Assembly (NCBI GenBank): GCA_964569015.1
Contig: CAZMSN010000009.1
Location: 1 to 45,483, forward strand
DNA length: 45,483 nt
Direction of reading: 5' to 3'
Source: CAYQEC01 sp964569015
GTDB taxonomy: Bacteria > Actinomycetota > Acidimicrobiia > Spongiisociales > UBA5794
Below, piece by piece: positions 24,611 to 32,769 of the stretch. Numbering within the stretch: position 1 is the first letter of the stretch; each line of letters opens with the position of its first letter. A program made the position numbers and the translations under genes. The notes below the pieces were generated by a model that worked only from the letters and a program-made list of their open reading frames with translations, made no database searches and was not told where the DNA came from.

Positions 24611-25081
24611 ATGGACACCACTCACACCCCCGAGGACGCCGTGCCTGAAGACGAGGACTTCCCTGAGGACGAAGAGCCCGAGTTCGACGAGGACGCCGAT
24701 GGCCTCGACGAGAGCGACTTGGCCGAGGATGACTTGGTCGAGGACCTCGACGAAGTGATCGATGACGTCATCGAAGACGAGAGTGACGAGGACGAAGACG
24801 GGGGAGAAGACGAGGAGGACGAAGAGGCCGAGGAGGAAGCCCTCGACGAGCTCGAGGCTGAAGAGCTCGACATGCTCACCGACGACGAGGTGTCTGAGAC
24901 CCTCGCCGTAGACGAGGCCGCGGTGTTGCGGGACATCCGGCGAGCGGAGATGTCCATGGACGAAGAGGGAGCCGGCGGGGTGAAGGCAGACGAGTTCGTG
25001 TGCAGCAAGTGCTATCTCGTCAAGCGCAGCAGCCAGCTGGCGGATCGCCGTAGGAAGATCTGCCGCGATTGTGCGGACTGA
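24611..25081 (+). CDS. DUF4193-family acidic protein with C-terminal zinc-binding motif
   Basis: This 156-residue protein has about 125 residues extremely rich in Asp and Glu. The compact C-terminus has two CxxC pairs: Cys131/Cys134 (EFVCSKCYLVKRSSQLA) and Cys151/Cys154 (CRDCAD). That C-terminus matches the DUF4193 family, which is widespread in actinobacteria and of unknown function. The acidic arm here is longer than in typical members of about 100 residues. A consensus TATAAT promoter suggests abundant expression. A polyanionic tail could mimic nucleic acid or bind cations or basic proteins (inference). It overlaps the next gene by 11 bases. Confidence 0.85.
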   Translation: MDTTHTPEDAVPEDEDFPEDEEPEFDEDADGLDESDLAEDDLVEDLDEVIDDVIEDESDEDEDGGEDEEDEEAEEEALDELEAEELDMLTDDEVSETLAVDEAAVLRDIRRAEMSMDEEGAGGVKADEFVCSKCYLVKRSSQLADRRRKICRDCAD

Positions 25082-25790
25082 CACCCTCGTCGTCGTTCCG
25101 ACCTACAACGAAGCAGACAACATCGCTCTCCTCGTGGCGGCGGTGCACGAACACGGCACCCGGATACTGATCGTCGATGACGGATCGCCGGACGGTACCG
25201 GACGCATCGCGGACACCCTGGCCGAAGAAGACGGGGTCGATGTGCTGCATCGCACCGAGAAGCAGGGTCTCGGCCCCGCCTATGCGGCCGGCTTCCGGTG
25301 GGGCCTCGACCAGGGGGCCCGGATCCTGTGCGAGATGGACGCGGATTTCTCCCACGATCCCGCCGATGTGCCACGCCTGCTGGCCGCGATCGACGACGGT
25401 GCCGACGTCGCCATCGGGAGCCGCTACGTGCTCGGGGGCGGCGTTGAGCATTGGCCCTGGCACCGGCGTTGGCTGTCGGCGGGCGGGAATCTCTACGCCC
25501 GCACGTTGCTGGGGACACGAATCCGGGACATGACCGCCGGGTATCGGGCGTTCCGAGCGGATGCGCTCGAGCGTCTCGACCCGTGGTCGTGTCGGGCATC
25601 TGGCTACGGGTTCCAGGTCGAGATGGCGTGGCGAGCTTCCAAACTCGGACTGCGCGTGACGGAGGTGCCGATCGTGTTCCGGGACAGAATGCGCGGCGAC
25701 TCGAAGATGGACATGACCATCACGCTCGAGGCGATGGCACTGGTGACCCGATGGGGGATCGGCCGGGTCTTCTCCAGGTCGGCCCGCTGA
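25071..25790 (+). CDS. Polyprenol monophosphomannose synthase-like GT2 glycosyltransferase
   Basis: The 239-residue enzyme is of DPM1 type. VVPTYNEADN starts the GT-A fold. VDDGSPDGTG binds the nucleotide sugar. MDADFSHDP contains the DxD metal motif (Asp90, Asp92). GSRYVLGGGVEHWPWHRRWLS and DMTAGYRAFR are typical of dolichol/polyprenol-phosphate mannose synthases. It would transfer mannose from GDP-mannose to polyprenyl phosphate at the membrane, supplying lipoglycan and protein mannosylation. It has no C-terminal membrane helices. The GTG start overlaps the DUF4193 gene by 11 bases. Confidence 0.88.
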   Translation: MRTDTLVVVPTYNEADNIALLVAAVHEHGTRILIVDDGSPDGTGRIADTLAEEDGVDVLHRTEKQGLGPAYAAGFRWGLDQGARILCEMDADFSHDPADVPRLLAAIDDGADVAIGSRYVLGGGVEHWPWHRRWLSAGGNLYARTLLGTRIRDMTAGYRAFRADALERLDPWSCRASGYGFQVEMAWRASKLGLRVTEVPIVFRDRMRGDSKMDMTITLEAMALVTRWGIGRVFSRSAR

Positions 25791-25911
25791 GGAGCTTGTA
25801 TGGCGCCGGTGATCCCCGTGCGAGCTCTGGCCCTCTCTTCTCGCCTCGTCGTAATGTCCCACGACGCATTGGGCGGGTAACGTCGATCCTGGTGCGAAAC
25901 GAGGTGGGACC

Positions 25912-27258
25912 GTGAACAGGCACAACGAAGTCGTGGAGCTGCTCCAGGAGTTGATCAGGAACGCCTGCGTCAATGACGGTACGGCCGATTCAGGGCAAGA
26001 GCATCGCTCGGTGGCGACCCTGGAGGGTTTCCTGGGATGCCCGGGGACCGTGATCGAGCCGCACCCGGGACGCCAGAGCGTCGTCTACAGGGTCGAGGGA
26101 CGCGATCGTGGTGCTCCGGCGTTGATGATGCTGCCCCATCTCGATGTGGTGCCGGCCAATCCGAGTGGCTGGAGTCGAGACCCGTTCGGCGGCGAGCGGG
26201 CGGACGGTTTCGTCTGGGGGAGGGGCGCTCTCGACATGCTCAACCTGGCGGCGTCCATGGCGGCGGTGTTCCGGCCCTACCTGGTGGGAGAGCTCCCGCC
26301 GCTGCCGGGTGATCTCGTGCTCGGGGCGGTTGCAGACGAGGAGTCGGGAGGGTCGCTGGGGGCGGGGTACCTCGTTGAGGAGACCTGGGACCTGGTGGCC
26401 TGCGACTATCTGCTGACCGAGGTGGGGGGTCCCCGGTTCGACACGGCAGGGGGGCCGTGTCTCCCGGTGACCGTGGCCGAGAAGGGCCCGGCGTGGCGCA
26501 CCCTCAGGACGACGGGGGTCTCCGGACACGCCAGCCAGCCCTACGGAACGCGGAATGCCCTGGTTCCTTTGGCAGAGGCTGCGGTCCGACTCGCCCAGGC
26601 TCCGCTGCCGACGTTGATCACCGATGAGTGGCGCGCCTTCGTGACCCAAGTCGGCCTCGACCCGGGTCTGACGTGCCGCCTCATCGATGCCGAGACCGTC
26701 GACGAGGCGATCGACGAGCTGGCGGCGACGGATCCCGAGTTCGCGAGGTGGGCACACGCCTGCACCCACCTGACGGTCACGCCCGCGGTGCTCGAGGCCG
26801 GCGAGAAGCAGAACGTCGTGCCCGCCGCGGGGTTACTACGCATCGATGCGCGCCTCTTGCCGGGACAGGACGAGACGAGCCTGGAGAACCACCTTCGAGA
26901 GGTCCTCGGTTCGGCCCTGTTCCGGGAGTTCGACATTGTGACCGACACGCAGTCTCCGCCGAGCTGCTCGGCGCCTGAGGGCCCGCTGTGGGAGGCGATG
27001 GGAGATGCCGCCGAAGCCATGACCGGCTCGGGGACCCTCGCGCCGATGCTGATCCCGGTCACCACCGACGCCCGGTTCTTCCGCGCTCGGGGCGTACATG
27101 CCTACGGGGTCGGGCTCTTCGACGACCGGTTTTCATTCGGCGAGCTGCTCGCCATGTTCCACGGCAACGACGAACGGGTCAGCGAGGCCAGCGTGGCGCT
27201 CACCACCGATCTCCTGGCCGAGACGGTGCGGCGCTTCGGGGAGAGAACGTCGGTCTAG
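25912..27258 (+). CDS. M20-family zinc metallopeptidase
   Basis: This 448-residue protein has the two-domain M20 layout. Candidate metal and catalytic residues are His76 (PHLDVVP), Asp108 (WGRGALDM), Glu143-Glu144 (ADEESGG) and Glu170. A His near the C-terminus (MFHGNDERV) also fits. The dimerisation domain is in the middle. It resembles the M20/M25/M40 group (carboxypeptidases, desuccinylases, acylases), so the substrate is a peptide or N-acyl amino acid, not further defined. GTG 25912 follows GAGGTGGG (25901-25908). It ends tail to tail with serB, sharing the bases CTAG of both stop codons. Confidence 0.88.
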   Translation: MNRHNEVVELLQELIRNACVNDGTADSGQEHRSVATLEGFLGCPGTVIEPHPGRQSVVYRVEGRDRGAPALMMLPHLDVVPANPSGWSRDPFGGERADGFVWGRGALDMLNLAASMAAVFRPYLVGELPPLPGDLVLGAVADEESGGSLGAGYLVEETWDLVACDYLLTEVGGPRFDTAGGPCLPVTVAEKGPAWRTLRTTGVSGHASQPYGTRNALVPLAEAAVRLAQAPLPTLITDEWRAFVTQVGLDPGLTCRLIDAETVDEAIDELAATDPEFARWAHACTHLTVTPAVLEAGEKQNVVPAAGLLRIDARLLPGQDETSLENHLREVLGSALFREFDIVTDTQSPPSCSAPEGPLWEAMGDAAEAMTGSGTLAPMLIPVTTDARFFRARGVHAYGVGLFDDRFSFGELLAMFHGNDERVSEASVALTTDLLAETVRRFGERTSV

Positions 27259-28577
27259 GCCGACTCGTCGGTGAGGGTTTCCGGAGGGCCTTCGGCCCCG
27301 TCCCATTCTTTGGGGATGAGCGAGTTCGACAGGTGCTCGGCCTCGATGTCCTCCCGTTTCAGCCCGAGTACGAAGAGAATCGCATCGAGGTACGGCACCT
27401 GGAGGGTGGCGTCGGCAGCGGCAGCGAGCACGGGCTTGGCGTTGAAGGCGATGCCGAGTCCGGCACGGCTCAGCATGTCGAGGTCGTTGGCGCCGTCGCC
27501 GATGGCCACGGTCTGTTCGAGGGCGACGCCGTCGGCTGCCGCGATCTCCTCCAGGAGACGTGCCTTGGCGGATCCATCGATGAGATCACCGAGCAGCTCG
27601 CCGGTCAGGCGGCCGTCGACGATCTCGAGTCGATTGGCATGGGCCGTGTCGGCGCCGAGCAGGTCACGGGCGTATTCGGCGAAGAAGTCGAAGCCGCCGC
27701 TGACGATGGCGACACGGTATCCGAGGCGCTTGAGGGTGCGCACGAAAGTGCGGGCACCGGGGGTGAGCCGAATCCGGTCACGCACCCGAGCGAGCGTCTC
27801 TTCGGTGATTCCGGCGAGGAGACGGACCCTCTGGCGAAGCGCCGTCTCGAAGTCGAGATCACCGGCCATGGCCTCCGCCGTGAGCCGGGTGATCTCGTCG
27901 AGATTCCCCGCCTCGGCGGCGAGCAGCTCGATGACCTCGTCACGGATGAGGGTGGAGTCCATGTCGACGACGACGAGGCGCTTGGCGCGACGGGCGAGTC
28001 CCTCGCGCTCGATGGCGACGTCGACGTGGTGATCGTGTGAGGCCTGGAGGAGGCTCGCTCGGAGCTCGGAGAGCTCACTGCCGACAACGATGAGCTCGTA
28101 GCTGATCACCGGGTAGTCGGAGAGGCGGGCGATCCGCTCGATGTTGCCGCCGGCTGAGGCGATGGCGTCGGCGACGGCGCCGAGCTGGCAAGGATCGAGG
28201 ACGCGCCCGATGACGATGACGGCGAAGCGAGGAAGGCGTGACTCGATGGCGCCGTCCTCGATCACCTCGAAATCGATGTGGATCTTGCGCTGCCAGCCGA
28301 AGTAGAGGAGGTCCTTGAGGGGTGACCGCATCTCGTCGACCTCGACGAAGATGCCGAGGTTGAGCCGGTCGTGCACCACGACCTGTTCCATGTCGAGCAC
28401 GGCGGCTCCGGCCTCCGACAAGATGTGGAGGATGCCGGCGGTGATACCCGGGCCGTCGATGCCGCTGACTCTGACCAGCATGGTCTGGCCTAGCGTGGTG
28501 GACGCGGCGCCGGCGCCGGGTTCCTGTGACTCGGCGGTGGGGTGACCGGGATCTTCCGTCGGCGGTGGAGCAGTCAT
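27255..28577 (-). CDS. serB: Phosphoserine phosphatase SerB with N-terminal ACT domains
   Basis: The 440-residue protein has a Pro/Ala-rich leader (1-32), ACT-type regulatory domains (about 33-190) and a HAD phosphatase domain. The nucleophile motif is DMDST (Asp205, Asp207). SGGFDFF and GDGAND (360-365) complete the site. It catalyses the last step of serine synthesis; the ACT domains of homologues sense serine. The ATG at 28577 overlaps, in opposite direction, the ATG of the HAD gene (bases CATG). A promoter (28585-28613) ends 7 bases before it, supporting this start as leaderless. Confidence 0.93.
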   Translation of the reverse strand: MTAPPPTEDPGHPTAESQEPGAGAASTTLGQTMLVRVSGIDGPGITAGILHILSEAGAAVLDMEQVVVHDRLNLGIFVEVDEMRSPLKDLLYFGWQRKIHIDFEVIEDGAIESRLPRFAVIVIGRVLDPCQLGAVADAIASAGGNIERIARLSDYPVISYELIVVGSELSELRASLLQASHDHHVDVAIEREGLARRAKRLVVVDMDSTLIRDEVIELLAAEAGNLDEITRLTAEAMAGDLDFETALRQRVRLLAGITEETLARVRDRIRLTPGARTFVRTLKRLGYRVAIVSGGFDFFAEYARDLLGADTAHANRLEIVDGRLTGELLGDLIDGSAKARLLEEIAAADGVALEQTVAIGDGANDLDMLSRAGLGIAFNAKPVLAAAADATLQVPYLDAILFVLGLKREDIEAEHLSNSLIPKEWDGAEGPPETLTDESA

Positions 28578-29388
28578 GGAGAGAGTTGTAGCGGGTCAGC
28601 GGAGTTTGAGCAATGTCACCACGATCGCCTGCGATGTCGACGGCGTGGTGTACCTCGGCGGCGAGGGAGTGCCGGGCGCGGGCGCAGCGCTGGATCGCCT
28701 CGTCGCGGCGGGCTTTCGGCTCATCTTCGTGACGAACAAGTCGTCGACGACCCGAGCGGAGGTGGCGAGGGCGATTGTCGAACGCACCGGTCACTTCGTC
28801 GAGCACGGTGACGTCTTGACCTCCGGTGTGGCGACGGCGCAGCTCCTTCGAGGCCGGATCGGCCGCGCCCTGGTGGTCGGGGGCCCCGGTCTCTCGGCCA
28901 CGCTGGAGGAGGAGGGAATCGAGGCGGTCTCTGACTGGAGAGAGGCGGAGGCAGTGGTGGTCGGCCTCGACCCGAGCCTGACGTACGCCAAGCTGGCGAT
29001 GGCGACGCTGGCGCTGCACGGCGGCGCTGCCTTCTACGCCACCAACACCGATGCCACCCGCCCGACTGAGCACGGCGAGTATCCGGGCGGCGGCGCGATC
29101 GTGGCCGCGCTCAGCACGGCATCGGGTCGCGAGCCGATCGTGTGCGGCAAGCCGAATGGCCCGATGCGGGATCTGGTGCGAGCTGCCGCCAAGGGCGAGG
29201 TGCTGATCGTTGGAGACCGCCCCGAGACCGATCTCGCCATGGGAAAGGCGGAAGGATGGCACACCGCGCTGGTCCTGACCGGTGTCACGGCCGAGGTGAC
29301 CGACGTGCCGGCGCAATGGCGGCCCGATCTCGTACTGGGCTCCATCGCAGAACTCCCCGACGTGCTCGAGGCTTCCTCGGCCGCATGA
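28576..29388 (+). CDS. HAD-superfamily IIA phosphatase (NagD-like)
   Basis: This 270-residue protein has the nucleophile motif DVDGVVYLGG (Asp20, Asp22), FVTNKSS as motif II, a C2-type cap, and GDRPETDLAMG as the final Mg-binding motif. NagD-like enzymes dephosphorylate small sugar phosphates, nucleotides or pyridoxal phosphate; the substrate is not known here. In M. tuberculosis a related HAD gene (Rv1692) precedes tlyA. GGTGGAG (28563-28569) sits 6 bases before the ATG. That ATG overlaps the divergent serB start, so the two genes share their 5' ends completely. Confidence 0.88.
   Translation: MERVVAGQRSLSNVTTIACDVDGVVYLGGEGVPGAGAALDRLVAAGFRLIFVTNKSSTTRAEVARAIVERTGHFVEHGDVLTSGVATAQLLRGRIGRALVVGGPGLSATLEEEGIEAVSDWREAEAVVVGLDPSLTYAKLAMATLALHGGAAFYATNTDATRPTEHGEYPGGGAIVAALSTASGREPIVCGKPNGPMRDLVRAAAKGEVLIVGDRPETDLAMGKAEGWHTALVLTGVTAEVTDVPAQWRPDLVLGSIAELPDVLEASSAA
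28585..28613 (-). promoter_or_regulatory. Putative leaderless promoter of serB
   Basis: On the minus strand, TTGCTC (28613-28608), a 17-base spacer and TACAAC (28590-28585), then 7 bases to the serB ATG. It lies inside the first codons of the divergent HAD gene. Confidence 0.6.
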
Positions 29389-29409
29389 TCGCCCGCTCCA
29401 GCCGGGTTC

Positions 29410-30153
29410 TCAGATCTTGAAAGGACTCGAGGTTGCCAGGTGAAGCCGGCTGATCCGCCGGAGCAGGATCGTTCGGAGCGGCAAGGTGAGCAGTACGCCG
29501 AACAAGAAGCCGCCGACATGTGCCTCCCATGCCACGCCGGCCTCCTGGAAGGCGAACTGGCCGAAGAACCAGATGCCGAGGAAGAGGATGGCCGGGATGG
29601 GGACGAAGAGGTAGAACAGCAGGGTCAGCACACGGTGGGTCGGGAACAGGACGAGATAGGCGCCGAGCACCCCGGCGATGGCTCCGGATGCCCCGATGAG
29701 AGGATCGACGGCGTCAGGGTTGGCGAACACGAACGTGGCGGTGGCAGCGACCCCGGCAGCCAGGTACATCGCCAGGAAGGCCAGCGAGCCGTATGCCTCC
29801 TCGACGTTGTTACCGAAGATCCACAGGAACCACATGTTTCCGAGGATGTGGAGCACGCTGCCGTGGAGGAACATCGAGACGAGGGCGGCGAGCCAGATGT
29901 TCTTGCCGGGGAACTCGGCCGGGACACGTGAGTCACCCTCGATACAGACCCCGCGTTGGATTTCTTCGATGGTGAGCGCCTCGCCGGTGGTGAGCTCGCA
30001 CGAGATGGCGGCATTCTCGTAGAGGAACTCGGTCTCCTCGGCGAGGTTGTCACGGGGCTGCCACAGGAAGAACGCGGCGAGGTTGACGGCGATGAGGGCG
30101 ATCGTGAGGATCGGGACGATCCGGGTCGGGTTGAGGTCACGGATGGGTATCAA
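29410..30153 (-). CDS. Rhomboid-family intramembrane serine protease
   Basis: The protein has 247 residues from a TTG at 30153. The frame is open beyond, but MIPIRDLNPT is the typical start of this family. About six or seven membrane helices are predicted. The catalytic dyad is Ser156 in GASGAIAG and His212 in EAHVGGFLFG. HILGNMWFLWIFGNNVE is the helix 2 signature. An insert at residues 35-85 with two Cys (52 and 70) would face outside and may form a disulfide. Rhomboids cleave membrane-anchored substrates; the target is unknown. It converges on the HAD gene with a 21-base gap. Confidence 0.88.
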   Translation of the reverse strand: MIPIRDLNPTRIVPILTIALIAVNLAAFFLWQPRDNLAEETEFLYENAAISCELTTGEALTIEEIQRGVCIEGDSRVPAEFPGKNIWLAALVSMFLHGSVLHILGNMWFLWIFGNNVEEAYGSLAFLAMYLAAGVAATATFVFANPDAVDPLIGASGAIAGVLGAYLVLFPTHRVLTLLFYLFVPIPAILFLGIWFFGQFAFQEAGVAWEAHVGGFLFGVLLTLPLRTILLRRISRLHLATSSPFKI

Positions 30154-30284
30154 GGCGTGGTCCTGTCGCCGCGGCCGGCCATGGTGCCGCTCTGGATGAT
30201 ACGCATCTGAGTGCCCGACGCGGTGCCAGAGTCGCAGGTGGGCTGGATCGCGGGGAAATGACGGTTTTGCCTTAGGCTCGGCCC

Positions 30285-31670
30285 ATGCCGACAACGATAC
30301 GTTTTCTGGGAGCCGCCCGCACCGTCACCGGGAGCCGCTTCCTGATCGAGACCGACAGCGCCCGCGTCCTGGTCGAGTGCGGGATGTTCCAGGGGGTCAA
30401 GGAGCTGCGACTCCGCAACTGGGCCGGGTTCCCGGTCGACCCCAAGAGCATCGATTCGCTGGTGATCAGCCATGCCCATCTCGATCACGTCGGCTACACA
30501 CCGGCCATCGTCAAGCAAGGCTTCGAAGGGCCGGTTTTCGCAACGCTCTCGACCAAGGCTCTGGGCGAGGTCGTGATGAGGGATTCGGGACACATCCACG
30601 AAGTCGACGCAGAACGCGCCAACCGCAAGGGCTACACCAAGCACAAACCCGCGTTGCCCCTCTACACGGAAGAAGACGGGGCGCGGGCGGCCGCCTTGTT
30701 CCGGACGGTGAGGATCGCCGAGACGATCGAAGTCGCTGCCGGGATCAGGGCGACGCTTCACCGGGCGGGTCACATTCTCGGCTCGGCATCGATTCTCCTT
30801 GAGTTCGACGACGGCACCGCGCCGGTCTACTTCTCGGGGGATCTCGGGAGACCGATCCATCCCATCATGCTCCCGCCCGATCCTCCGCCGTCGGCAGGAA
30901 CCGTGCTGTGCGAATCGACCTACGGTGACGAAGAGCACATCGAAGAGGACGGCACAGCCGAGATCGGAAGGATCATCGCCGCCACCGCCGAGGCGGGCGG
31001 GTCGGTGGTGATCCCGGCCTTTGCGGTCGACCGGACCGAGATCATCCTGCATTCTTTGCGGCGGCTCACCCAGGCAGGCACGATCCCGGAGCTGCCCGTG
31101 TACCTGGACAGTCCCATGGCGAGGACCGCCCTCGGTTTCTACATGACGGCTGTGACGGAAGGCCACTCAGAGATCAGGCCCGAGATCAGGGGGCATCCTG
31201 AGGTGTTCGATCCCGGGAATCTCACCATCACCGAATCGGTCGCGGACTCCAAGGCGATCAACTTCGTCAAGGGACCCAAGGTCGTGATATCGGCTTCGGG
31301 CATGGCGACCGGAGGACGAGTGCTTCATCATCTCAAGCGAGAGCTACCGCGGGCCGGCTCTGCAGTGATCCTGGTCGGCTACCAGGCGGTCGGCACCCGG
31401 GGCCAGCGGCTGCTCGCCGGCGAGAAGACGATCCGGATCCACGGGGAGGACATCCCGGTGAATGCCCGCATCGCCTCGGTTCCCGCATTCAGTGTTCATG
31501 CCGACCGAAGCGAGCTGCTGGATTGGATCGCTTCGGCCGAGACACCCCCCGCGAGGGTGGCGGTCGTCCACGGCGAGGAAGAGGCGGCCCTCTCTCTCGT
31601 GTCCGCGGTGGAGGATCGTTTCGGCTGGAGTGCAATGGCGCCCGAGAAGGACGACGTGCTGGTGCTCTGA
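30285..31670 (+). CDS. Metallo-beta-lactamase/beta-CASP/RMMBL protein (RNase-like)
   Basis: This 461-residue protein has the metal site HAHLDH (63-68). The beta-lactamase domain is completed by the downstream motifs RAGHILGSAS and SGDLGRP. An inserted beta-CASP domain (about 210-370, with SASGMATGGRVLHH) and the RMMBL end (FSVHADRSELLDW) follow. This set is found in CPSF73-like and archaeal-type RNA-processing nucleases. YSH1/COG1236-type exo/endoribonuclease activity is therefore the best guess. TAGGCT ends 6 bases before the ATG, a weak leaderless-type -10. It is divergent from the rhomboid gene. Confidence 0.88.
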   Translation: MPTTIRFLGAARTVTGSRFLIETDSARVLVECGMFQGVKELRLRNWAGFPVDPKSIDSLVISHAHLDHVGYTPAIVKQGFEGPVFATLSTKALGEVVMRDSGHIHEVDAERANRKGYTKHKPALPLYTEEDGARAAALFRTVRIAETIEVAAGIRATLHRAGHILGSASILLEFDDGTAPVYFSGDLGRPIHPIMLPPDPPPSAGTVLCESTYGDEEHIEEDGTAEIGRIIAATAEAGGSVVIPAFAVDRTEIILHSLRRLTQAGTIPELPVYLDSPMARTALGFYMTAVTEGHSEIRPEIRGHPEVFDPGNLTITESVADSKAINFVKGPKVVISASGMATGGRVLHHLKRELPRAGSAVILVGYQAVGTRGQRLLAGEKTIRIHGEDIPVNARIASVPAFSVHADRSELLDWIASAETPPARVAVVHGEEEAALSLVSAVEDRFGWSAMAPEKDDVLVL

Positions 31671-31726
31671 AGCGTCCGATCGACTCCTTGCAAGAGGCAA
31701 AGCGTGATCCTGTCGGGGGAGCCGGT

Positions 31727-31732
31727 CATAAT
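31727..31732 (+). promoter_or_regulatory. Putative -10 element of the small gene before tlyA
   Basis: CATAAT (5 of 6 to consensus) ends 6 bases before the ATG at 31739, placing the transcription start at the start codon. No clear -35. It would drive the run from this gene into tlyA, nadK and recN. Confidence 0.5.
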
Positions 31733-31738
31733 GCCGTC

Positions 31739-31987
31739 ATGGACGACAACGACTTCAGTTCCACGCCGGACAACAGGCCCGTCGGCGAAGAGACACCCGA
31801 TCACACAGACCGCGGCACGATCGATGCGGTCACCGCCATCGAGCGGATGGATCCGGCCGACGCGGTCGAGAATGCCGAGGAGCACGCGGATCGCATGGCG
31901 GCGCGGCTCGAAGGGGTGGTGGGGACTCGGTCTGAGCCCGGCCGTTTCCCGGAGGAGCCGTCACCGGGGGAGGAGCAGGACCGCTGA
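31739..31987 (+). CDS. Small acidic protein of unknown function, 82 residues
   Basis: From ATG 31739 the product is hydrophilic and acidic. The central helix-like segment TIDAVTAIERMDPADAVENAEEHADRMAARLEG is described here as residues about 26-58. The ends are Pro, Glu and Asp-rich and probably disordered. No membrane segment, Cys or catalytic motif is visible. Position just before tlyA matches a small uncharacterised gene (Rv1693) in M. tuberculosis, but the similarity is not established. The -10-like CATAAT upstream and the four-base CTGA overlap with tlyA support a real gene. Confidence 0.65.
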   Translation: MDDNDFSSTPDNRPVGEETPDHTDRGTIDAVTAIERMDPADAVENAEEHADRMAARLEGVVGTRSEPGRFPEEPSPGEEQDR

Positions 31988-32769
31988 TCAGACGCCGCCT
32001 CGATCGAGAGCTGGTCCGACGCGAGCTAGTCCCGACCCGATCGGCGGCGCGCCAGGCATTGGTAGACGGTCTGGTGGAAGTCGACGGCATCGCCGAGCCG
32101 AAGCCGTCGACCCTGGTCGATGCCGCAGCGGCTGTGAGGCTGAAAGGTCCTGCGGCCCGGTACGTCAGCCGGGGAGGCCTCAAGCTGGAGAAGGCGCTCG
32201 ACGCTTTCTCTCTGGAGGTGACAGGGAAACGCGCCGTCGACGTCGGGGCGTCGACGGGTGGGTTCACCGATTGCCTCCTGCAGCGCGGCGCGGCGCACGT
32301 GGTCGCGGTCGATGTCGGTTACGGGCAGATGCATTGGCGGCTACGTACCGACGACCGTGTCGAGGTGGTGGAGCGCACCAACATCAGACTTGCCGACCCG
32401 GCGAGTCTCGGGGCACCCTTCGACGTTGTTGTGTGTGATCTCTCGTTCATCTCGCTGGCGACGGTGGCGCCTCAGCTCCGGGCACTGGGGAACGGCGAAA
32501 CCGACTACGTGCTGCTGATCAAGCCGCAGTTCGAGGCGGGCCGCGGCGAGGTGGGCAAGGGGGGCGTCGTGAGGGATCTGGAGGTCCGGGCCGGGGCAGT
32601 CTGTAGCGTGGTAGGTGCACTGGCGGCCGGCGGCCTGGGGGTCCGGGGTGCGGTAGCGTCTCCGGTGACGGGAGCCAAGGGCAATCGAGAGTTCTTGGCG
32701 TGGGCCCAGTGGGGCTCACGCACGATGGACGACGAGGAGCTGCAGAGGGTGGTGTCGGATGCAGGGTGA
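31984..32769 (+). CDS. tlyA: TlyA: S4-domain rRNA 2'-O-methyltransferase family
   Basis: TlyA methylates 16S and 23S rRNA (2'-O-cytidine) and sets capreomycin sensitivity in mycobacteria. The S4 RNA-binding domain needs the residues from 31987 on (IRRRLDRELVRRELVPTRS, then VDGLVEVDG). No ATG, GTG or TTG exists before 32059 in this frame. I place the start at the CTG at 31984, 8 bases after AGGAG (31971-31975) and overlapping the previous stop as CTGA. The product then has 261 residues, close to the family length. The Rossmann domain has DVGASTGGF (86-94) and CDLSFISL. A TTG at 32059 would delete half of the S4 domain. Confidence 0.88.
   Translation: MIRRRLDRELVRRELVPTRSAARQALVDGLVEVDGIAEPKPSTLVDAAAAVRLKGPAARYVSRGGLKLEKALDAFSLEVTGKRAVDVGASTGGFTDCLLQRGAAHVVAVDVGYGQMHWRLRTDDRVEVVERTNIRLADPASLGAPFDVVVCDLSFISLATVAPQLRALGNGETDYVLLIKPQFEAGRGEVGKGGVVRDLEVRAGAVCSVVGALAAGGLGVRGAVASPVTGAKGNREFLAWAQWGSRTMDDEELQRVVSDAG

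Noticed and set aside
24640..24860. Possible tandem repeat in the Asp/Glu-coding stretch
   Set aside because: Repetition comes from codon composition only; no regular unit length is seen.
24622..25008. Ser-rich minus-strand frame opposite the DUF4193 gene
   Set aside because: It is the complement of GAC/GAG (Asp/Glu) codons, which read as Ser-rich sequence. No ribosome binding site or independent support.
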